From Streptococcus gallinaceus (lineage in GTDB: Bacteria > Bacillota > Bacilli > Lactobacillales > Streptococcaceae), in assembly GCF_024170225.1 (NCBI RefSeq), contig NZ_JALJXU010000003.1, positions 186,001 to 250,000 of the forward strand: a stretch of 64,000 nucleotides of DNA, in the 5' to 3' direction. The notes beneath the pieces are model-generated. The model did not search any database. It was given only the letters and a program-made list of their open reading frames with translations, and was not told the DNA's origin. Position numbers and translations under genes: made by a program. This document shows positions 54,028 through 64,000 of the stretch, one piece after another; positions within the stretch are counted from its first letter, which is position 1; the number at the start of each line of letters is the position of its first letter.

Positions 54028-55698
54028 ATGAAAACGGATATTGAAATCGCACAAAGTGTTCCCTTAAAGCCGATTACAGAGGTTGTAGCACCATTAGGTA
54101 TTGCCTTTGATGATATTGAGCTTTACGGTAAGTACAAAGCAAAATTAACCTTTGATAAAATTAAAGCTGTTCAAAAAAATCCTGTTGGAAAACTGATTTT
54201 AGTCACAGCTATCAATCCAACGCCTGCCGGTGAAGGTAAATCTACCATGAGTATCGGCTTGGCGGACGCCCTCAATAAAATTGGCAAGAAAACCATGATT
54301 GCCCTACGGGAACCATCACTCGGTCCTGTCATGGGGATTAAGGGAGGCGCAGCTGGTGGCGGCTATGCACAAGTTCTTCCGATGGAAGACATCAATCTCC
54401 ACTTTACAGGAGACATGCATGCTATCACGACAGCTCATAACGCTTTGTCAGCCTTGATTGACAATCATCTCCACCAAGGAAATGAACTTGGTATCGATCA
54501 ACGACGGATTATCTGGAAACGAGTAGTTGATTTGAATGACCGCGCTCTGCGTCATGTGACCGTAGGACTTGGCGGTCCGCTAAACGGTATTCCACGTGAA
54601 GACGGTTTTGATATTACAGTGGCTTCAGAAATTATGGCCATCCTTTGCTTAGCAACGGATTTAGCTGATTTGAAGAAACGCTTGGCTAACATTGTCATTG
54701 GCTATCGTTATGACCGCAGTCCAGTTTATGTCCGAGATTTGCAAGTAGAAGGAGCCCTGACACTCATTCTAAAAGACGCTATCAAGCCAAACTTGGTGCA
54801 AACTATCTATGGAACGCCAGCATTTGTTCACGGTGGTCCTTTTGCCAATATTGCCCATGGATGTAACTCTGTCTTGGCAACTGCAACAGCTCTTCGTTTA
54901 GCAGACTATGTGGTGACAGAGGCTGGATTTGGAGCGGATCTTGGTGCAGAGAAATTCTTGGATATCAAAACACCAAATCTACCAACCACACCAGATGCCA
55001 TTGTCGTAGTGGCAACCCTTCGTGCACTGAAAATGAATGGCGGTATCGTTAAGGAAGATTTGAGTCTAGAAAATGTTGCGGCTGTAAAAGAAGGTTTTGC
55101 CAACTTGGCTCAGCACGTGGAAAATATGCGCAAATACGGTGTTCCCGTTGTCGTGGCTATCAATGAATTTGTAGCAGATACCCAAGCAGAAATTGCCCAA
55201 CTTCGTGAACTGTGTGCGGCTATCGATGTCCCTGTTGAATTAGCTAGCGTTTGGGCCGACGGCGCTGAAGGTGGTGTGGCGTTAGCCCAAACGGTTGTAA
55301 AAACAATTGATGCGACACCGTCAGACTACAAGCGTCTCTATGACGACTCTCAGTCAATCGAGGAAAAAATTGCGACAGTAGCGCGTGAAATCTATCGTGC
55401 TGACAAGGTCGTTTTCGAAAAGAAAGCTAAGACACAAATTGCACAAATCGTGAAAAATGGTTGGGACAACTTACCAGTTTGTATGGCTAAAACCCAATAC
55501 AGTTTCTCAGACGACCCAACTCTTCTCGGTGCACCAAGAGGATTTGAAGTTACGATTCGTGAGGTCGTACCGAAGCTGGGAGCGGGCTTCATCGTTGCTC
55601 TTACTGGAGATGTCATGACCATGCCAGGACTTCCTAAAAAACCAGCCGCTCTCAATATGGATGTGGCAGAAGACGGCACAGCGCTCGGTTTATTCTAA
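54028..55698 (+). CDS. fhs: Formate-tetrahydrofolate ligase
   Basis: A 556-residue ATP-dependent enzyme making 10-formyl-THF from formate for purine and fMet-tRNA synthesis. Seen: ATP loop [39 protein letters not shown] split around it, and [15 protein letters not shown]. The length is normal for Fhs. It stands alone between its promoter and a terminator, divergent from coaB. It belongs to one-carbon metabolism together with MetE, the MTHFR fusion and GlyA in this window. Confidence 0.96.
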   Translation: MKTDIEIAQSVPLKPITEVVAPLGIAFDDIELYGKYKAKLTFDKIKAVQKNPVGKLILVTAINPTPAGEGKSTMSIGLADALNKIGKKTMIALREPSLGPVMGIKGGAAGGGYAQVLPMEDINLHFTGDMHAITTAHNALSALIDNHLHQGNELGIDQRRIIWKRVVDLNDRALRHVTVGLGGPLNGIPREDGFDITVASEIMAILCLATDLADLKKRLANIVIGYRYDRSPVYVRDLQVEGALTLILKDAIKPNLVQTIYGTPAFVHGGPFANIAHGCNSVLATATALRLADYVVTEAGFGADLGAEKFLDIKTPNLPTTPDAIVVVATLRALKMNGGIVKEDLSLENVAAVKEGFANLAQHVENMRKYGVPVVVAINEFVADTQAEIAQLRELCAAIDVPVELASVWADGAEGGVALAQTVVKTIDATPSDYKRLYDDSQSIEEKIATVAREIYRADKVVFEKKAKTQIAQIVKNGWDNLPVCMAKTQYSFSDDPTLLGAPRGFEVTIREVVPKLGAGFIVALTGDVMTMPGLPKKPAALNMDVAEDGTALGLF

Positions 55699-55705
55699 AT
55701 CAGAT

Positions 55706-55742
55706 ACAGCAAAGTTGGTTTATTCCAGCTTTGTTTTTTTAT
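55706..55742 (+). terminator. Terminator of fhs
   Basis: CAAAGTTGG and CCAGCTTTG (one G-T pair) followed by TTTTTTT. Confidence 0.85.
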
Positions 55743-55832
55743 ACTAAATCTAATCTGCCGAGCTATCCTCTATAAATTATAGAAATGCAGGAATTTTCTG
55801 AAAAATCCCTTTTGTTTTGAAAAAAAATATAG

Positions 55833-55838
55833 TATAAT
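55833..55838 (+). promoter_or_regulatory. -10 element of asd-dapA
   Basis: TATAAT 33 bases before the asd ATG, within an AT-rich stretch. The -35 is unclear (TTGTTT at 55812 is 15 bases away). Confidence 0.5.
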
Positions 55839-55870
55839 TGTATAAATTTAATTTTGAAAGAGGTAACCTT

Positions 55871-56947
55871 ATGGCTTATACAGTTGCAGTTGTTGGTGCT
55901 ACAGGCGCAGTTGGCGCACAGATGATTAAAATGTTGGAAGAATCAACACTTCCTATCGAAAAAGTACGTTTTTTGGCGTCTTCTCGCTCAGCTGGTAAGA
56001 CATTGCAATTTAAAGGACAAGATATTGTCATCGAAGAAACGACAGAAGATACTTTTGGCGGGGTCGATATCGCGCTTTTCTCTGCTGGTGGCTCTACCTC
56101 TGCAAAATACGCTCCATATGCGGTCAAAGCAGGAGCAGTTGTCGTGGATAATACTTCTTATTTCCGTCAAAATCCTGATGTCCCTTTGGTTGTGCCTGAA
56201 GTCAACGCCCATGCACTCGATGCCCATAATGGCATTATCGCTTGTCCAAACTGTTCAACGATTCAAATGATGGTAGCTTTGGAGCCAGTTCGTCAAAAAT
56301 GGGGCTTGGACCGTATCATCGTATCGACTTATCAAGCCGTATCAGGTGCTGGTATGGGTGCTATCTTGGAAACACAAGCTCAACTCCGCTCAGTCTTAAA
56401 TGACGGTGTCAATCCAAAAGATGTTGAAGCAACTATTCTCCCATCAGGCGGCGACAAAAAACATTATCCAATCGCCTTCAATGCTCTTCCACAAATCGAC
56501 GTCTTCACTGACAACGACTACACTTACGAAGAAATGAAAATGACAAAAGAAACCAAGAAAATTATGGAAGACGACAGCATTGCTGTATCAGCAACCTGTG
56601 TCCGCATTCCAGTTTTGTCTGCCCATTCTGAGTCTGTTTATATCGAAACAAAAGAAGTGGCACCAATTGAGGAAGTCAAAGCGGCCATTGCGGCCTTCCC
56701 AGGTGCAGTACTAGAGGACGACGTCGCTCACCAAATCTACCCTCAGGCTATCAATGCTGTTGGAAGTCGTGATACTTTTGTTGGTCGTATCCGTAAAGAC
56801 CTTGATGCAGAAAAAGGAATCCACATGTGGGTCGTTTCCGACAACTTGCTAAAAGGCGCTGCTTGGAATTCTGTTCAAATCGCAGAAACTCTTCACGAAC
56901 GTGGCTTAGTCCGCCCAACTACTGACTTAAAATTTGAATTAAAATAA
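55871..56947 (+). CDS. asd: Aspartate-semialdehyde dehydrogenase
   Basis: A 358-residue NADPH enzyme reducing aspartyl phosphate to the semialdehyde used for lysine, diaminopimelate-type, threonine and methionine routes. Seen: [15 protein letters not shown] for NADP, catalytic C128 in [11 protein letters not shown], and the active His/Arg regions near [12 protein letters not shown] 55871 follows AAGAGGT; a reading from 55838 starts in the promoter. It is followed after 26 bases by dapA. Confidence 0.95.
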   Translation: MAYTVAVVGATGAVGAQMIKMLEESTLPIEKVRFLASSRSAGKTLQFKGQDIVIEETTEDTFGGVDIALFSAGGSTSAKYAPYAVKAGAVVVDNTSYFRQNPDVPLVVPEVNAHALDAHNGIIACPNCSTIQMMVALEPVRQKWGLDRIIVSTYQAVSGAGMGAILETQAQLRSVLNDGVNPKDVEATILPSGGDKKHYPIAFNALPQIDVFTDNDYTYEEMKMTKETKKIMEDDSIAVSATCVRIPVLSAHSESVYIETKEVAPIEEVKAAIAAFPGAVLEDDVAHQIYPQAINAVGSRDTFVGRIRKDLDAEKGIHMWVVSDNLLKGAAWNSVQIAETLHERGLVRPTTDLKFELK

Positions 56948-56973
56948 GCGAAAGCTATTTGGAAAGGATGCCT

Positions 56974-57909
56974 ATGTCTATCCAAGATTTACGCAATGTC
57001 AATATCATTACCGCGATGGTGACTCCCTTCAAAGCTGATGGCTCCATCAACTTTGAAGCACTGCCTAAGCTGATTGAAGAATTACTTGCCCATCATACAG
57101 AAGGCTTATTATTGGCAGGAACAACTGCTGAAAGTCCAACTTTGACCCACGAAGAAGAGTTGGAACTCTTTGATGCAGTGCAAAAAATTGTCAATGGTCG
57201 CGTTCCCCTGATTGCAGGTATCGGGACAAATGACACGCGCGACTCCGTGGAATTTGCCAAAGAAGTTGCCGAATTTGGCGGATTTGCTGCAGGTTTGGCC
57301 ATTGTTCCCTACTATAATAAACCAAATCAAAAAGGTCTGTATCAGCATTTTAAAGCCATTGCAGATGCTTCTGATTTACCGATTATCATTTACAATATCC
57401 CTGGGCGCGTGGTTGTAGAAGTAGACCCTGATACCATGTTGCGTCTGGCTGAACATCCAAACATTATCGGTGTAAAAGAATGTACAACTTTGGATAATAT
57501 GGCCTACCTCATCGAGCACAAACCAGACGATTTCTTGATTTTTTCTGGTGAAGATGGCGAAGCCTTTCATGCCATGAATTTGGGAGCAGATGGGCTGATT
57601 AGCGTTGCTTCTCACGTTTGTGGGGATGAAATTTTTGATATGTTCCAAGCTATCAAAGCCAGTGATATTCAAAAGGCAGCTAAAATTCAGCGTCAGTTCT
57701 TACCCAAAGTACATGCTCTCTTTTCTGTGGTTAGTCCAGCGCCTGTTAAAGCCTTGCTCAATCATCTTGGTTTTGAAGTTGGGCCATTACGTTTGCCGCT
57801 TGTTCCATGTACACCTGAAGAGTCAAAACGCATTGTCAAGGTAGTCCTAGAAGAAGACATCGAAGCGACTCGTGAGACGGTGACAGGGGTTATTCGACCT
57901 GATTATTAG
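56974..57909 (+). CDS. dapA: 4-hydroxy-tetrahydrodipicolinate synthase
   Basis: A 311-residue aldolase that condenses pyruvate with aspartate semialdehyde, first step towards lysine for peptidoglycan. Seen: [14 protein letters not shown], catalytic Tyr in IIIYNIPGR and the Schiff-base Lys in [12 protein letters not shown] 56974 is preferred: GGAAAGGA ends 6 bases upstream, while ATG 56968 overlaps it. It shares a transcript with asd, whose product is its substrate. Confidence 0.95.
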   Translation: MSIQDLRNVNIITAMVTPFKADGSINFEALPKLIEELLAHHTEGLLLAGTTAESPTLTHEEELELFDAVQKIVNGRVPLIAGIGTNDTRDSVEFAKEVAEFGGFAAGLAIVPYYNKPNQKGLYQHFKAIADASDLPIIIYNIPGRVVVEVDPDTMLRLAEHPNIIGVKECTTLDNMAYLIEHKPDDFLIFSGEDGEAFHAMNLGADGLISVASHVCGDEIFDMFQAIKASDIQKAAKIQRQFLPKVHALFSVVSPAPVKALLNHLGFEVGPLRLPLVPCTPEESKRIVKVVLEEDIEATRETVTGVIRPDY

Positions 57910-57914
57910 AAAAT

Positions 57915-57951
57915 AAAAACTGTGATTCAATTTCGAATCACAGTTTTTATT
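57915..57951. terminator. Bidirectional terminator between dapA and pepF
   Basis: AAAAACTGTGATTC and GAATCACAGTTTTT form a 14-bp perfect stem. Confidence 0.93.
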
Positions 57952-57954
57952 ATG

Positions 57955-59748
57955 CTATTTTGTTAAGGTTTCCAACTGGTCAACCAGTGAGCCGACATAG
58001 GCAATGGTGTCTTTCAATGGTTTGTCAGTAGAGACATCCACACCAGCATGCTGTGCCAATTCTTGGGCAGAGAGGCTAGCACCGAGTGACAAGGTTTCAA
58101 ACCATTTTTCAACAATTTCGGTGGGATTTTCTTCTAATTGCTTGGCCATGGCAGTACCAATCGTCAATCCAGCAGAGTAGGTGTATGGATATAGTCCCAT
58201 GTAGTAGTGCGGTTGGCGCATCCAGATAAGTCCAGCGTCCTCTCCGATTTCAAACTCATCTCCCCAGAATTCTTTCATGATAGAGAGCTTGATTTTGCAG
58301 AGGATATCGCCGTTGAGGTATTCATCGTTATCCATACGCGTGTAAACTTCGCGTTGGAAGGCAGCTTCTAGAAGGTGAGTCACCATATTATGGAAATAAG
58401 TCCGGCTAATCAATTCACTAATCAAGTAGGCCTTGAAGTTAGGGTCTTCATTTTGCTTGAGAAGAGTATTACATGTCAAGACTTCGTTGGCAGTAGATGG
58501 TGCTTCAATGAAATACAGCGATGGATCATAGTTCAGAATGCTCTGTTTTTTGGCTAATTGGAAATGACCAGCATGTCCGAGTTCGTGAGCAAGAACCAGA
58601 ACTTCATTCATGAGACCGGTCCAATTGAGGAGAATGTAAGATGGTCCGTCATAAAGTGTAGCACAGTATCCGCCTGTAGCCTTGCCTTCATTTTGCGCAA
58701 AGTCAATCCAGCGCTCATCAAAGGCTTGCTCAATCATCTTCACATAATCTTCACCGAGGAAACCAAGGCAATCAACTAAGAATTGTTTCGATTCTTCTGG
58801 TGTGATGCGTTGATTGAATTCAGATGGCAAACTAATCTTCAAGTCAGCATGTGTAATCTTATCCAAGCCGTGCGAAGCCGCCATCAATTTGATAAAACGA
58901 CGCATGTGAGGAGCCAATTCTTTCATGATGACGTCAATTTGACGGTCAAAAAGGTCTCGAGAGATATCTTGTTGGAAAAGAAGGTAGTCGATGGTTGAGT
59001 CAAATCCGCGTAATTTGGCTTCGATTTGCTCGTTTTTCACATGAGCCAGGTAAGTTGCGGCAGTCGTGTTTTTGTATTTACGAAGAGTAGCGTAAAAACT
59101 TTCAGCTGACTTGCGACGAAGCTCAGTATCGTGGCTGATTTCATAGTCATTTTCGTAGAGGACATAACTATTTCCGTAGGATGTACCATTGGCCTCAAAG
59201 TTGTCAAAGGTCATATCTTCAAACTTGGTCGTTTCATAGTTGCTGTATGCTTGTGAGAAGGTTGGGGCAAATTTCGCCAAGAGTTCTTCTTGAAGTGGGT
59301 CTAAATTATGTGGTTTCCAACGGATGATGTGGTTGATGAAGCTCGTCCATTCAGGATGTTGAGCAATGACTTCTTCCAACAATGCTGTTTCTTGGAGACC
59401 AAGTTCAGTTGACAAGAAGGCAAGTGCTGGATAAGTTTCTGCATGAACGAGTTCAAATTCATTGGCTTGACTTGCCAATTCGGCATTCATCTTGTCCACG
59501 TCTAGATTTAAGAAGGCGTAGTGGGATAGCTTGCTTTGAACGGTTAAAATAGTTTCGTATTCTGCCAAGGCTGCAACGATAGTTTCTACCGTGTTTAACT
59601 GGTTTTTATAATTTTTTTCAAAATTTTTCGCGGTTTCTTTGAAAGCAGTCAAAGCTGTTTTGAAAGTTTGGTCATTTTCATAGATTAGGGATGTGTCCCA
59701 GGTGTCTTTGACGTCAACTTCTTGACGTTTTAGCATTGCATTTGTCAT
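57955..59748 (-). CDS. pepF: Oligoendopeptidase F
   Basis: A 597-residue zinc metallopeptidase of family M3 that cleaves short peptides in the cytoplasm. The zinc motif is LAHELGHAGHF, followed by EAPSTANEVLTCN with the third ligand Glu. MTNAMLKRQEV is chosen as start because AAGGAG precedes ATG 59748; a reading to 59781 starts in the promoter. Upstream TGGTATAAT on the minus strand (59788-59780) is an extended -10. The gene is monocistronic. Confidence 0.94.
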   Translation of the reverse strand: MTNAMLKRQEVDVKDTWDTSLIYENDQTFKTALTAFKETAKNFEKNYKNQLNTVETIVAALAEYETILTVQSKLSHYAFLNLDVDKMNAELASQANEFELVHAETYPALAFLSTELGLQETALLEEVIAQHPEWTSFINHIIRWKPHNLDPLQEELLAKFAPTFSQAYSNYETTKFEDMTFDNFEANGTSYGNSYVLYENDYEISHDTELRRKSAESFYATLRKYKNTTAATYLAHVKNEQIEAKLRGFDSTIDYLLFQQDISRDLFDRQIDVIMKELAPHMRRFIKLMAASHGLDKITHADLKISLPSEFNQRITPEESKQFLVDCLGFLGEDYVKMIEQAFDERWIDFAQNEGKATGGYCATLYDGPSYILLNWTGLMNEVLVLAHELGHAGHFQLAKKQSILNYDPSLYFIEAPSTANEVLTCNTLLKQNEDPNFKAYLISELISRTYFHNMVTHLLEAAFQREVYTRMDNDEYLNGDILCKIKLSIMKEFWGDEFEIGEDAGLIWMRQPHYYMGLYPYTYSAGLTIGTAMAKQLEENPTEIVEKWFETLSLGASLSAQELAQHAGVDVSTDKPLKDTIAYVGSLVDQLETLTK

Positions 59749-59779
59749 AAGAACTCCTTTTTTATTTTTCCTAAAAATC

Positions 59780-59788
59780 ATTATACCA
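59780..59788 (-). promoter_or_regulatory. Extended -10 promoter of pepF
   Basis: On the minus strand TGGTATAAT. It lies back to back with the ATP-cone gene promoter. Confidence 0.65.
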
Positions 59789-59804
59789 CAGTCGTATCAA
59801 AAAC

Positions 59805-59833
59805 TTGACAAAAGTCCTATTTCCTTAGATAAT
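59805..59833 (+). promoter_or_regulatory. Promoter of the ATP-cone gene
   Basis: Perfect TTGACA (59805-59810), 17 bases, GATAAT (59828-59833). Confidence 0.8.
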
Positions 59834-59874
59834 AGAAGTAATAAAAGCCTGTAAGAATGCGAAAAGGAGCTAGT

Positions 59875-60213
59875 ATGCAAGTTATTAAAAGAAGCGGTGA
59901 AGTTGTCGAATTTGACCCTGAAAAAATTTATCAAGCCATTATCAAAGCGGCACAGACTGTCTACGTGATTGACGACACATGGAGAAAAAATCTTGCTGAA
60001 GTGACAAAAAAAGTTGTTATTGACTTAGAAGAGGCGCAGACAGAACGTCCAACTATCAGCATGGTTCAATCTCAGGTGGAGCACCGTCTCATTGATGCGG
60101 GCTATATCGCTATTGCGGAGCACTATATCTCCTACCGTCTTCAACGAGACTTGGAGCGTAACGGATACTCTGACCAAATTATTGTGCATTTACGTTTTGA
60201 GCAAACGCGTTAA
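59875..60213 (+). CDS. Stand-alone ATP-cone protein
   Basis: A 112-residue protein consisting almost only of an ATP-cone domain (QVIKRSGEVVEFDPEKIYQAI ... AGYIAIAEHYISYRLQRDLE). ATP-cones sense ATP/dATP at the N-terminus of ribonucleotide reductases and in NrdR. Here no reductase part or zinc ribbon follows, and length and terminator show it is complete. A regulatory role in nucleotide metabolism is inferred. ATG 59875 follows AAAAGGAG. It has its own promoter and terminator. Confidence 0.8.
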   Translation: MQVIKRSGEVVEFDPEKIYQAIIKAAQTVYVIDDTWRKNLAEVTKKVVIDLEEAQTERPTISMVQSQVEHRLIDAGYIAIAEHYISYRLQRDLERNGYSDQIIVHLRFEQTR

Positions 60214-60222
60214 GTGAAAACT

Positions 60223-60255
60223 AGAGCAGCCGAAAGGCTGTTTTTGTTTTTTTAA
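60223..60255 (+). terminator. Terminator of the ATP-cone gene
   Basis: CAGCC-GAAA-GGCTG with a GNRA loop, followed by TTTTTGTTTTTTT. Confidence 0.88.
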
Positions 60256-60312
60256 AAATTTGGATAAGAGGTGAGTTCTAGACTTTCCTTTCTCCAAATT
60301 CTTCTCATTTTA

Positions 60313-60321
60313 TGGTATAAT
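60313..60321 (+). promoter_or_regulatory. Extended -10 promoter of the prfA operon
   Basis: TGGTATAAT at 60313-60321, 44 bases before the prfA ATG. It would drive prfA-prmC-tsaC-GNAT-glyA. Confidence 0.65.
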
Positions 60322-60364
60322 AGTAGGCAGAAATTTTGAAAAAGTATGAGGTTACCTTTTAGAT

Positions 60365-61444
60365 ATGAATATCTATGATCAATTACAAACAGTTGAAGAT
60401 CGCTATGAAGAATTAGGCGAATTGCTCAGTGACCCAGATGTGGTTTCTGACACCAAACGTTTTATGGAATTGTCTCGTGAAGAGGCGAATACACGCGATA
60501 CTGTCACAGCTTATCGTGAGTACAAGCAAGTCATTCAAAACATTGCTGACGCTGAAGAAATGATTAAAGACGCAGCGGGCGATGCCGAATTAGAGGAAAT
60601 GGCTAAGGAAGAGTTAAAAGAGTCCAAAGCTGCAAAAGAAGCCTATGAAGAAAAATTAAAAATCTTGCTTCTTCCAAAAGACCCCAACGACGACAAGAAC
60701 ATTCTCTTGGAAATTCGTGGTGCTGCAGGCGGGGACGAGGCTGCTCTCTTTGCCGGCGATTTGTTGCAAATGTACCAAAAATTTGCTGAAGGACAAGGCT
60801 GGCGCTTTGAAGTCATGGAAGCTTCTTATAACGGCGTAGGCGGTATCAAAGAAGTGGTTGCCATGGTTTCAGGTCAAGCAGTTTATTCTAAGTTGAAGTA
60901 TGAATCAGGTGCTCATCGTGTCCAACGTGTCCCTGTAACGGAAAGTCAAGGGCGTGTTCATACTTCGACAGCCACTGTTTTGGTTATGCCAGAAGTGGAA
61001 GAAGTGGAATACGATATTGATCCAAAAGACCTTCGTGTCGATATCTATCACGCATCTGGTGCGGGTGGACAGAACGTCAATAAGGTAGCAACAGCCGTAC
61101 GTATCGTTCACTTGCCAACCAATATCAAAGTCGAAATGCAAGAAGAACGTACGCAGCAGAAAAACCGTGACAAGGCCATGAAAATTATTCGCGCGCGTGT
61201 GGCTGACCACTTTGCACAAATTGCCCAAGATGAGCAAGATGCTGAACGTAAGTCAACCATCGGTACTGGTGATCGTTCAGAGCGTATCCGGACCTACAAT
61301 TTCCCTCAAAACCGTGTGACAGATCACCGTATTGGATTGACACTTCAAAAATTGGACACAATCTTATCTGGGAAATTAGACGAGGTTGTCGATGCCTTGG
61401 TGCTCTATGACCAAACGCAAAAACTGGAAAAGTTGAACAAGTAA
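60365..61444 (+). CDS. prfA: Peptide chain release factor 1
   Basis: A 359-residue class I release factor that reads UAA and UAG and triggers peptide release on the ribosome. The N-terminal coiled region is followed by [18 protein letters not shown], the stop-codon reading domain with [18 protein letters not shown], and the catalytic loop [13 protein letters not shown] holding GGQ. The ribosome site is weak (GAGGTT at 60348). It is followed by prmC, whose product methylates the GGQ glutamine. Confidence 0.97.
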   Translation: MNIYDQLQTVEDRYEELGELLSDPDVVSDTKRFMELSREEANTRDTVTAYREYKQVIQNIADAEEMIKDAAGDAELEEMAKEELKESKAAKEAYEEKLKILLLPKDPNDDKNILLEIRGAAGGDEAALFAGDLLQMYQKFAEGQGWRFEVMEASYNGVGGIKEVVAMVSGQAVYSKLKYESGAHRVQRVPVTESQGRVHTSTATVLVMPEVEEVEYDIDPKDLRVDIYHASGAGGQNVNKVATAVRIVHLPTNIKVEMQEERTQQKNRDKAMKIIRARVADHFAQIAQDEQDAERKSTIGTGDRSERIRTYNFPQNRVTDHRIGLTLQKLDTILSGKLDEVVDALVLYDQTQKLEKLNK

Positions 61445-61445
61445 T

Positions 61446-62279
61446 ATGACCTATGGACAACTCATTAGCCAGCTAGAAAGTGAATTAGAAGTATTAGGAG
61501 AGGAAAAAGAAAGCCTCTCTTATGTCTTTAAGGAGCTGAAAAGTTGGACTTTGACGGATTTGATTCTTCATTTTCCGAGAGAGATTTCAGTGGAAGACCA
61601 GTCGCTGTTAGAAGAGATTTTTGGGCAGTTGGCACAACACATTCCTGCACAGCATATTACGGGACGGGCTTATTTTAGAGATTTGACCTTGAAAGTCAGC
61701 CCTGATGTTCTCATCCCTCGACCAGAAACGGGAGAGTTAGTGGACTTGGTTTTGTCACAAAATGAGTCTGAAAATCTTCGAGTTTTGGACATTGGCACAG
61801 GAAGTGGGGCGATCGCCTTGGCCTTGAAAAGTGCTCGACCTCATTGGGAGGTTCTGGCTTCTGACATTTCGCAGGAAGCGTTGATGATTGCGCGTGAAAA
61901 TGCTGAGCTTAACAAACTTGACGTTCAATTCCTGCAGTCAGATGTCTACGAGAATATCCAAGGTCAGTTTGATATCATTATTTCAAATCCTCCTTATATT
62001 GCTTTTGAGGATACGGCTGAAGTTGCGACAAATGTCTACATGCATGAGCCGCACTCGGCGCTTTTTGCAGAGGAAAATGGTCTGGCTATCTATCGTACCA
62101 TTTTGAGTGATGCTACGTCATTTTCAAATGAGAATGGGAAAATCTATTTGGAAATCGGCTACAAGCAAGGGCAAGATTTGCAGGATTTGGCAAAAACATA
62201 TCTTCCGCATAAGCAGTGCCAGGTTTTAAAAGACCTTTTTGGCAAAGAACGAATGGTGGCTATCTATGGAAAATCGTAA
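61446..62279 (+). CDS. prmC: Release factor glutamine methyltransferase
   Basis: A 277-residue SAM methyltransferase that modifies the GGQ Gln of release factors. A helical N-terminal domain is followed by LDIGTGSGAIALAL for SAM and the NPPY motif in IIISNPPYIAFED. It starts 1 base after prfA and overlaps tsaC by 14 bases, so the genes are tightly coupled. Confidence 0.95.
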   Translation: MTYGQLISQLESELEVLGEEKESLSYVFKELKSWTLTDLILHFPREISVEDQSLLEEIFGQLAQHIPAQHITGRAYFRDLTLKVSPDVLIPRPETGELVDLVLSQNESENLRVLDIGTGSGAIALALKSARPHWEVLASDISQEALMIARENAELNKLDVQFLQSDVYENIQGQFDIIISNPPYIAFEDTAEVATNVYMHEPHSALFAEENGLAIYRTILSDATSFSNENGKIYLEIGYKQGQDLQDLAKTYLPHKQCQVLKDLFGKERMVAIYGKS

Positions 62280-62868
62280 TATACGAACAATTATCCAATC
62301 TGGTGGAGCAGTTGTTTTACCGACGGAAACGGTCTATGGCCTATTTGCAGAGGCTTTAAACGAAGATGCTGTCGAAAGGGTTTATCAATTAAAACATAGA
62401 CCAAAAGACAAAGCCATGAACTTAAATGTGTTAAATCTGAACGATGTCTTAAAATACAGTCGAAATGTTCCTGATTTTGTAAAAAAAGTGTATAATAGTT
62501 TTATGCCTGGTCCCTTGACCATTATTCTAGAGGCCAATGATCAAGTTCCACACTGGATTAACTCAGGACTTCCTACAGTTGGATTCCGCACCCCAAATCA
62601 CCCACAAACGCTCCAAATTATTGCCGAAACTGGTCCCTTGATTGGTCCATCTGCAAATATTTCAGGGCAGGAAAGTGGCAAGAAATTCTCTGATATCATC
62701 AAGGATTTCAATCAGCAAGTGATAGGGATTGCGGATGATGAAGCGATTACTGGTCAGGATTCGACTATTCTTGATTTGTCTGGGAAAACAGCTCGTATTC
62801 TTCGCCAAGGTGCGATTACCAAGGAGGAATTACTGGCTAAAGTTCCTGAAATTCCATTTGAGGAGTAG
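62266..62868 (+). CDS. L-threonylcarbamoyladenylate synthase (TsaC/YwlC/Sua5 family)
   Basis: A 200-residue YrdC-fold enzyme making threonylcarbamoyl-AMP for the t6A37 tRNA modification. Seen: VLPTETVYGLFAEAL, YQLKHRPKDKAMNLNV and GPSANISGQESGK. It lacks the C-terminal Sua5 domain, so it is the short form. ATG 62266 has GGTGG upstream within prmC; a reading from 62239 is less likely. Confidence 0.92.
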   Translation: MENRNIRTIIQSGGAVVLPTETVYGLFAEALNEDAVERVYQLKHRPKDKAMNLNVLNLNDVLKYSRNVPDFVKKVYNSFMPGPLTIILEANDQVPHWINSGLPTVGFRTPNHPQTLQIIAETGPLIGPSANISGQESGKKFSDIIKDFNQQVIGIADDEAITGQDSTILDLSGKTARILRQGAITKEELLAKVPEIPFEE

Positions 62869-62871
62869 AAT

Positions 62872-63306
62872 ATGATTCGAGCCCTAGTTGTCGAGGATAT
62901 GGAGGCCATTCGTGATATTAACGAATACGCACTTGGCTATCCCAATTCGATAGAGAAAACAATGCAGCAATTTAGACGATTAACAGCCGATTCTCACCAT
63001 TTCTTTCTAGGATTTGAAGATGAGGATAGTGGCTCTATAGTCGGCTATATCCATGCTGAGGTCTATGAAAGCCTCTACTCAGAGGCTGGATTTAATCTTC
63101 TAGCACTAGCTGTTCTAGAGGAATTTCAAGGAAAAGGTATTGGTAGACAACTCCTAGAAGCCATCGAAAAGGAGGCTAGGGAGCGGCAATTTCACTTTAT
63201 TCGCCTAAATTCTGGTAGTCATCGTAAAAAAGCACATGCTTTTTATGAACATGCTGGTTATGACAGCGATAAAGTCCAAAAACGATTTATAAAATATGTG
63301 AGGTAA
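62872..63306 (+). CDS. GNAT-family acetyltransferase
   Basis: A 144-residue N-acetyltransferase with an acetyl-CoA motif A of the form LAVLEEFQGKGIGRQLLEAIE and a C-terminal HAFYEHAGY strand. The substrate is unknown. It starts 3 bases after the tsaC stop and its stop is 3 bases before glyA, a context kept in streptococci. Confidence 0.88.
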   Translation: MIRALVVEDMEAIRDINEYALGYPNSIEKTMQQFRRLTADSHHFFLGFEDEDSGSIVGYIHAEVYESLYSEAGFNLLALAVLEEFQGKGIGRQLLEAIEKEARERQFHFIRLNSGSHRKKAHAFYEHAGYDSDKVQKRFIKYVR

Positions 63307-63309
63307 GCC

Positions 63310-64000
63310 ATGATTTTTGACAAAGAAGATTACAAAGCATTTGACGTAGAACTATGGGATGCGATTGCAGCAGAAGAAGCACGTCAACAGGGAAATATCG
63401 AATTGATTGCTTCAGAAAATGTTGTTTCGAAAGCAGTGATGGCCGCTCAAGGTTCTATTTTGACCAATAAATATGCGGAAGGCTATCCTGGGAAACGCTA
63501 TTATGGTGGTACCGAAGTCGTCGATGTCGTTGAAACTCTTGCGATTGAGCGTGCAAAAGAAATCTTTGGCGCAAAATTTGCCAATGTTCAACCACATTCG
63601 GGTAGTCAAGCCAATGCGGCGGCCTATATGGCTTTGATCCAACCGGGAGATACTGTACTCGGAATGGATTTGTCAGCTGGTGGTCACCTGACGCATGGTT
63701 CGCCAGTGAATTTCTCTGGAAAAACCTACAACTTCGTGGCCTACGGTGTCAACAAAGAAACCGAAGAACTTGATTACCAAGAAATTTTATCACGCGCTCA
63801 AGAAGTACAGCCAAGACTCATTGTTGCAGGTGCCTCAGCCTATTCACGTATCATCGATTTTGCGAAATTCCGTGAAATTGCGGATGCTGTTGGGGCTAAG
63901 CTCATGGTGGATATGGCGCATATTGCTGGTTTAGTAGCAGCTGGCTTGCATCCAAGTCCAGTACCTTATGCGGATATCACGACAACTACAACTCATAAAA
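63310..64000 (+). CDS. glyA: Serine hydroxymethyltransferase, N-terminal part (cut by window end)
   Basis: The frame is open from ATG 63310 to the window end, giving 230 residues of a protein normally near 418. It begins with [27 protein letters not shown], and [30 protein letters not shown] and [14 protein letters not shown] follow, all diagnostic of GlyA. The last complete codon (AAA) is the PLP lysine of TTTTHK. It makes glycine and methylene-THF from serine, tying in with the MTHFR fusion, MetE and Fhs. The start has GAGGTAAG upstream. Confidence 0.96.
   Translation, partial: MIFDKEDYKAFDVELWDAIAAEEARQQGNIELIASENVVSKAVMAAQGSILTNKYAEGYPGKRYYGGTEVVDVVETLAIERAKEIFGAKFANVQPHSGSQANAAAYMALIQPGDTVLGMDLSAGGHLTHGSPVNFSGKTYNFVAYGVNKETEELDYQEILSRAQEVQPRLIVAGASAYSRIIDFAKFREIADAVGAKLMVDMAHIAGLVAAGLHPSPVPYADITTTTTHK

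Overview
The window looks like a low-GC streptococcal core chromosome. The best match by content is Streptococcus suis or a close relative: CiaRH, SrtA, GyrA, Rex, split CoaB/CoaC, RelQ, BmpA-type nucleoside ABC genes, Ldh and a cluster-less streptococcal MutY. Many promoters are extended -10 (TGnTATAAT), and genes are packed in short operons closed by clear hairpin-plus-T terminators. I see no tRNA, rRNA, CRISPR array, prophage or intact insertion sequence. The only mobile-element trace is a degraded IS110-type transposase fragment near 3.0-3.3 kb.

Layout. 1-2.9 kb: end of metE and a homocysteine methyltransferase/MTHFR fusion. 3.0-3.3 kb: IS110 remnant. 3.4-15.1 kb: an N-glycan/mannoside island with a GH1 glycosidase, a YesM/YesN-type two-component system, GH92, GH125 and GH38 mannosidases and a ROK sugar kinase. 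15.2-17.8 kb: ciaRH and two small membrane-protein genes. 17.8-27.5 kb: FlaR-like ATPase, rpsT, coaA, then a nucleoside salvage and uptake operon (methyltransferase, pdp, deoC, cdd, bmpA, three ABC genes). 27.6-29.4 kb: AhpD-like gene and a frameshifted acyl-CoA dehydrogenase. 29.4-39.3 kb: ldh, gyrA-srtA, radC, glutamine amidotransferase, rex, small conserved genes, cysteine desulfurase, prs, CYTH protein. 39.4-47.5 kb: relQ-nadK-rluD-pta, a heterodimeric ABC exporter, mutY. 47.5-48.9 kb: an unrecognised gene and a promoter with almost no gene behind it. 48.9-53.9 kb: pgm, pantothenate/CoA operon. 54-64 kb: fhs, asd-dapA, pepF, ATP-cone gene, prfA-prmC-tsaC-GNAT-glyA (glyA cut by the window end).

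The genes form coherent modules. GH92, GH38 and GH125 together can strip mannose from high-mannose N-glycan cores in the cytoplasm; GH1 and the ROK kinase would process released sugars, and the YesMN pair is the likely local regulator. A two-part box (TTTTGTAGAA-N11-ATTTGT) occurs in both regulatory gaps of this island and is the best candidate for an undescribed operator. Four genes (coaA, the RsmC-like methyltransferase, mutY, coaB) show the same arrangement, a -10 hexamer exactly 6 nt before the ATG with no Shine-Dalgarno. This predicts leaderless mRNAs and links two separated CoA-biosynthesis genes. Other points of interest are a CIN-box-like element before radC, 5'-terminal hairpins on the ldh transcript and on an orphan promoter at 48.4 kb, and a possible ADP-ribosyltransferase-like unknown protein at 47.5-48.4 kb.
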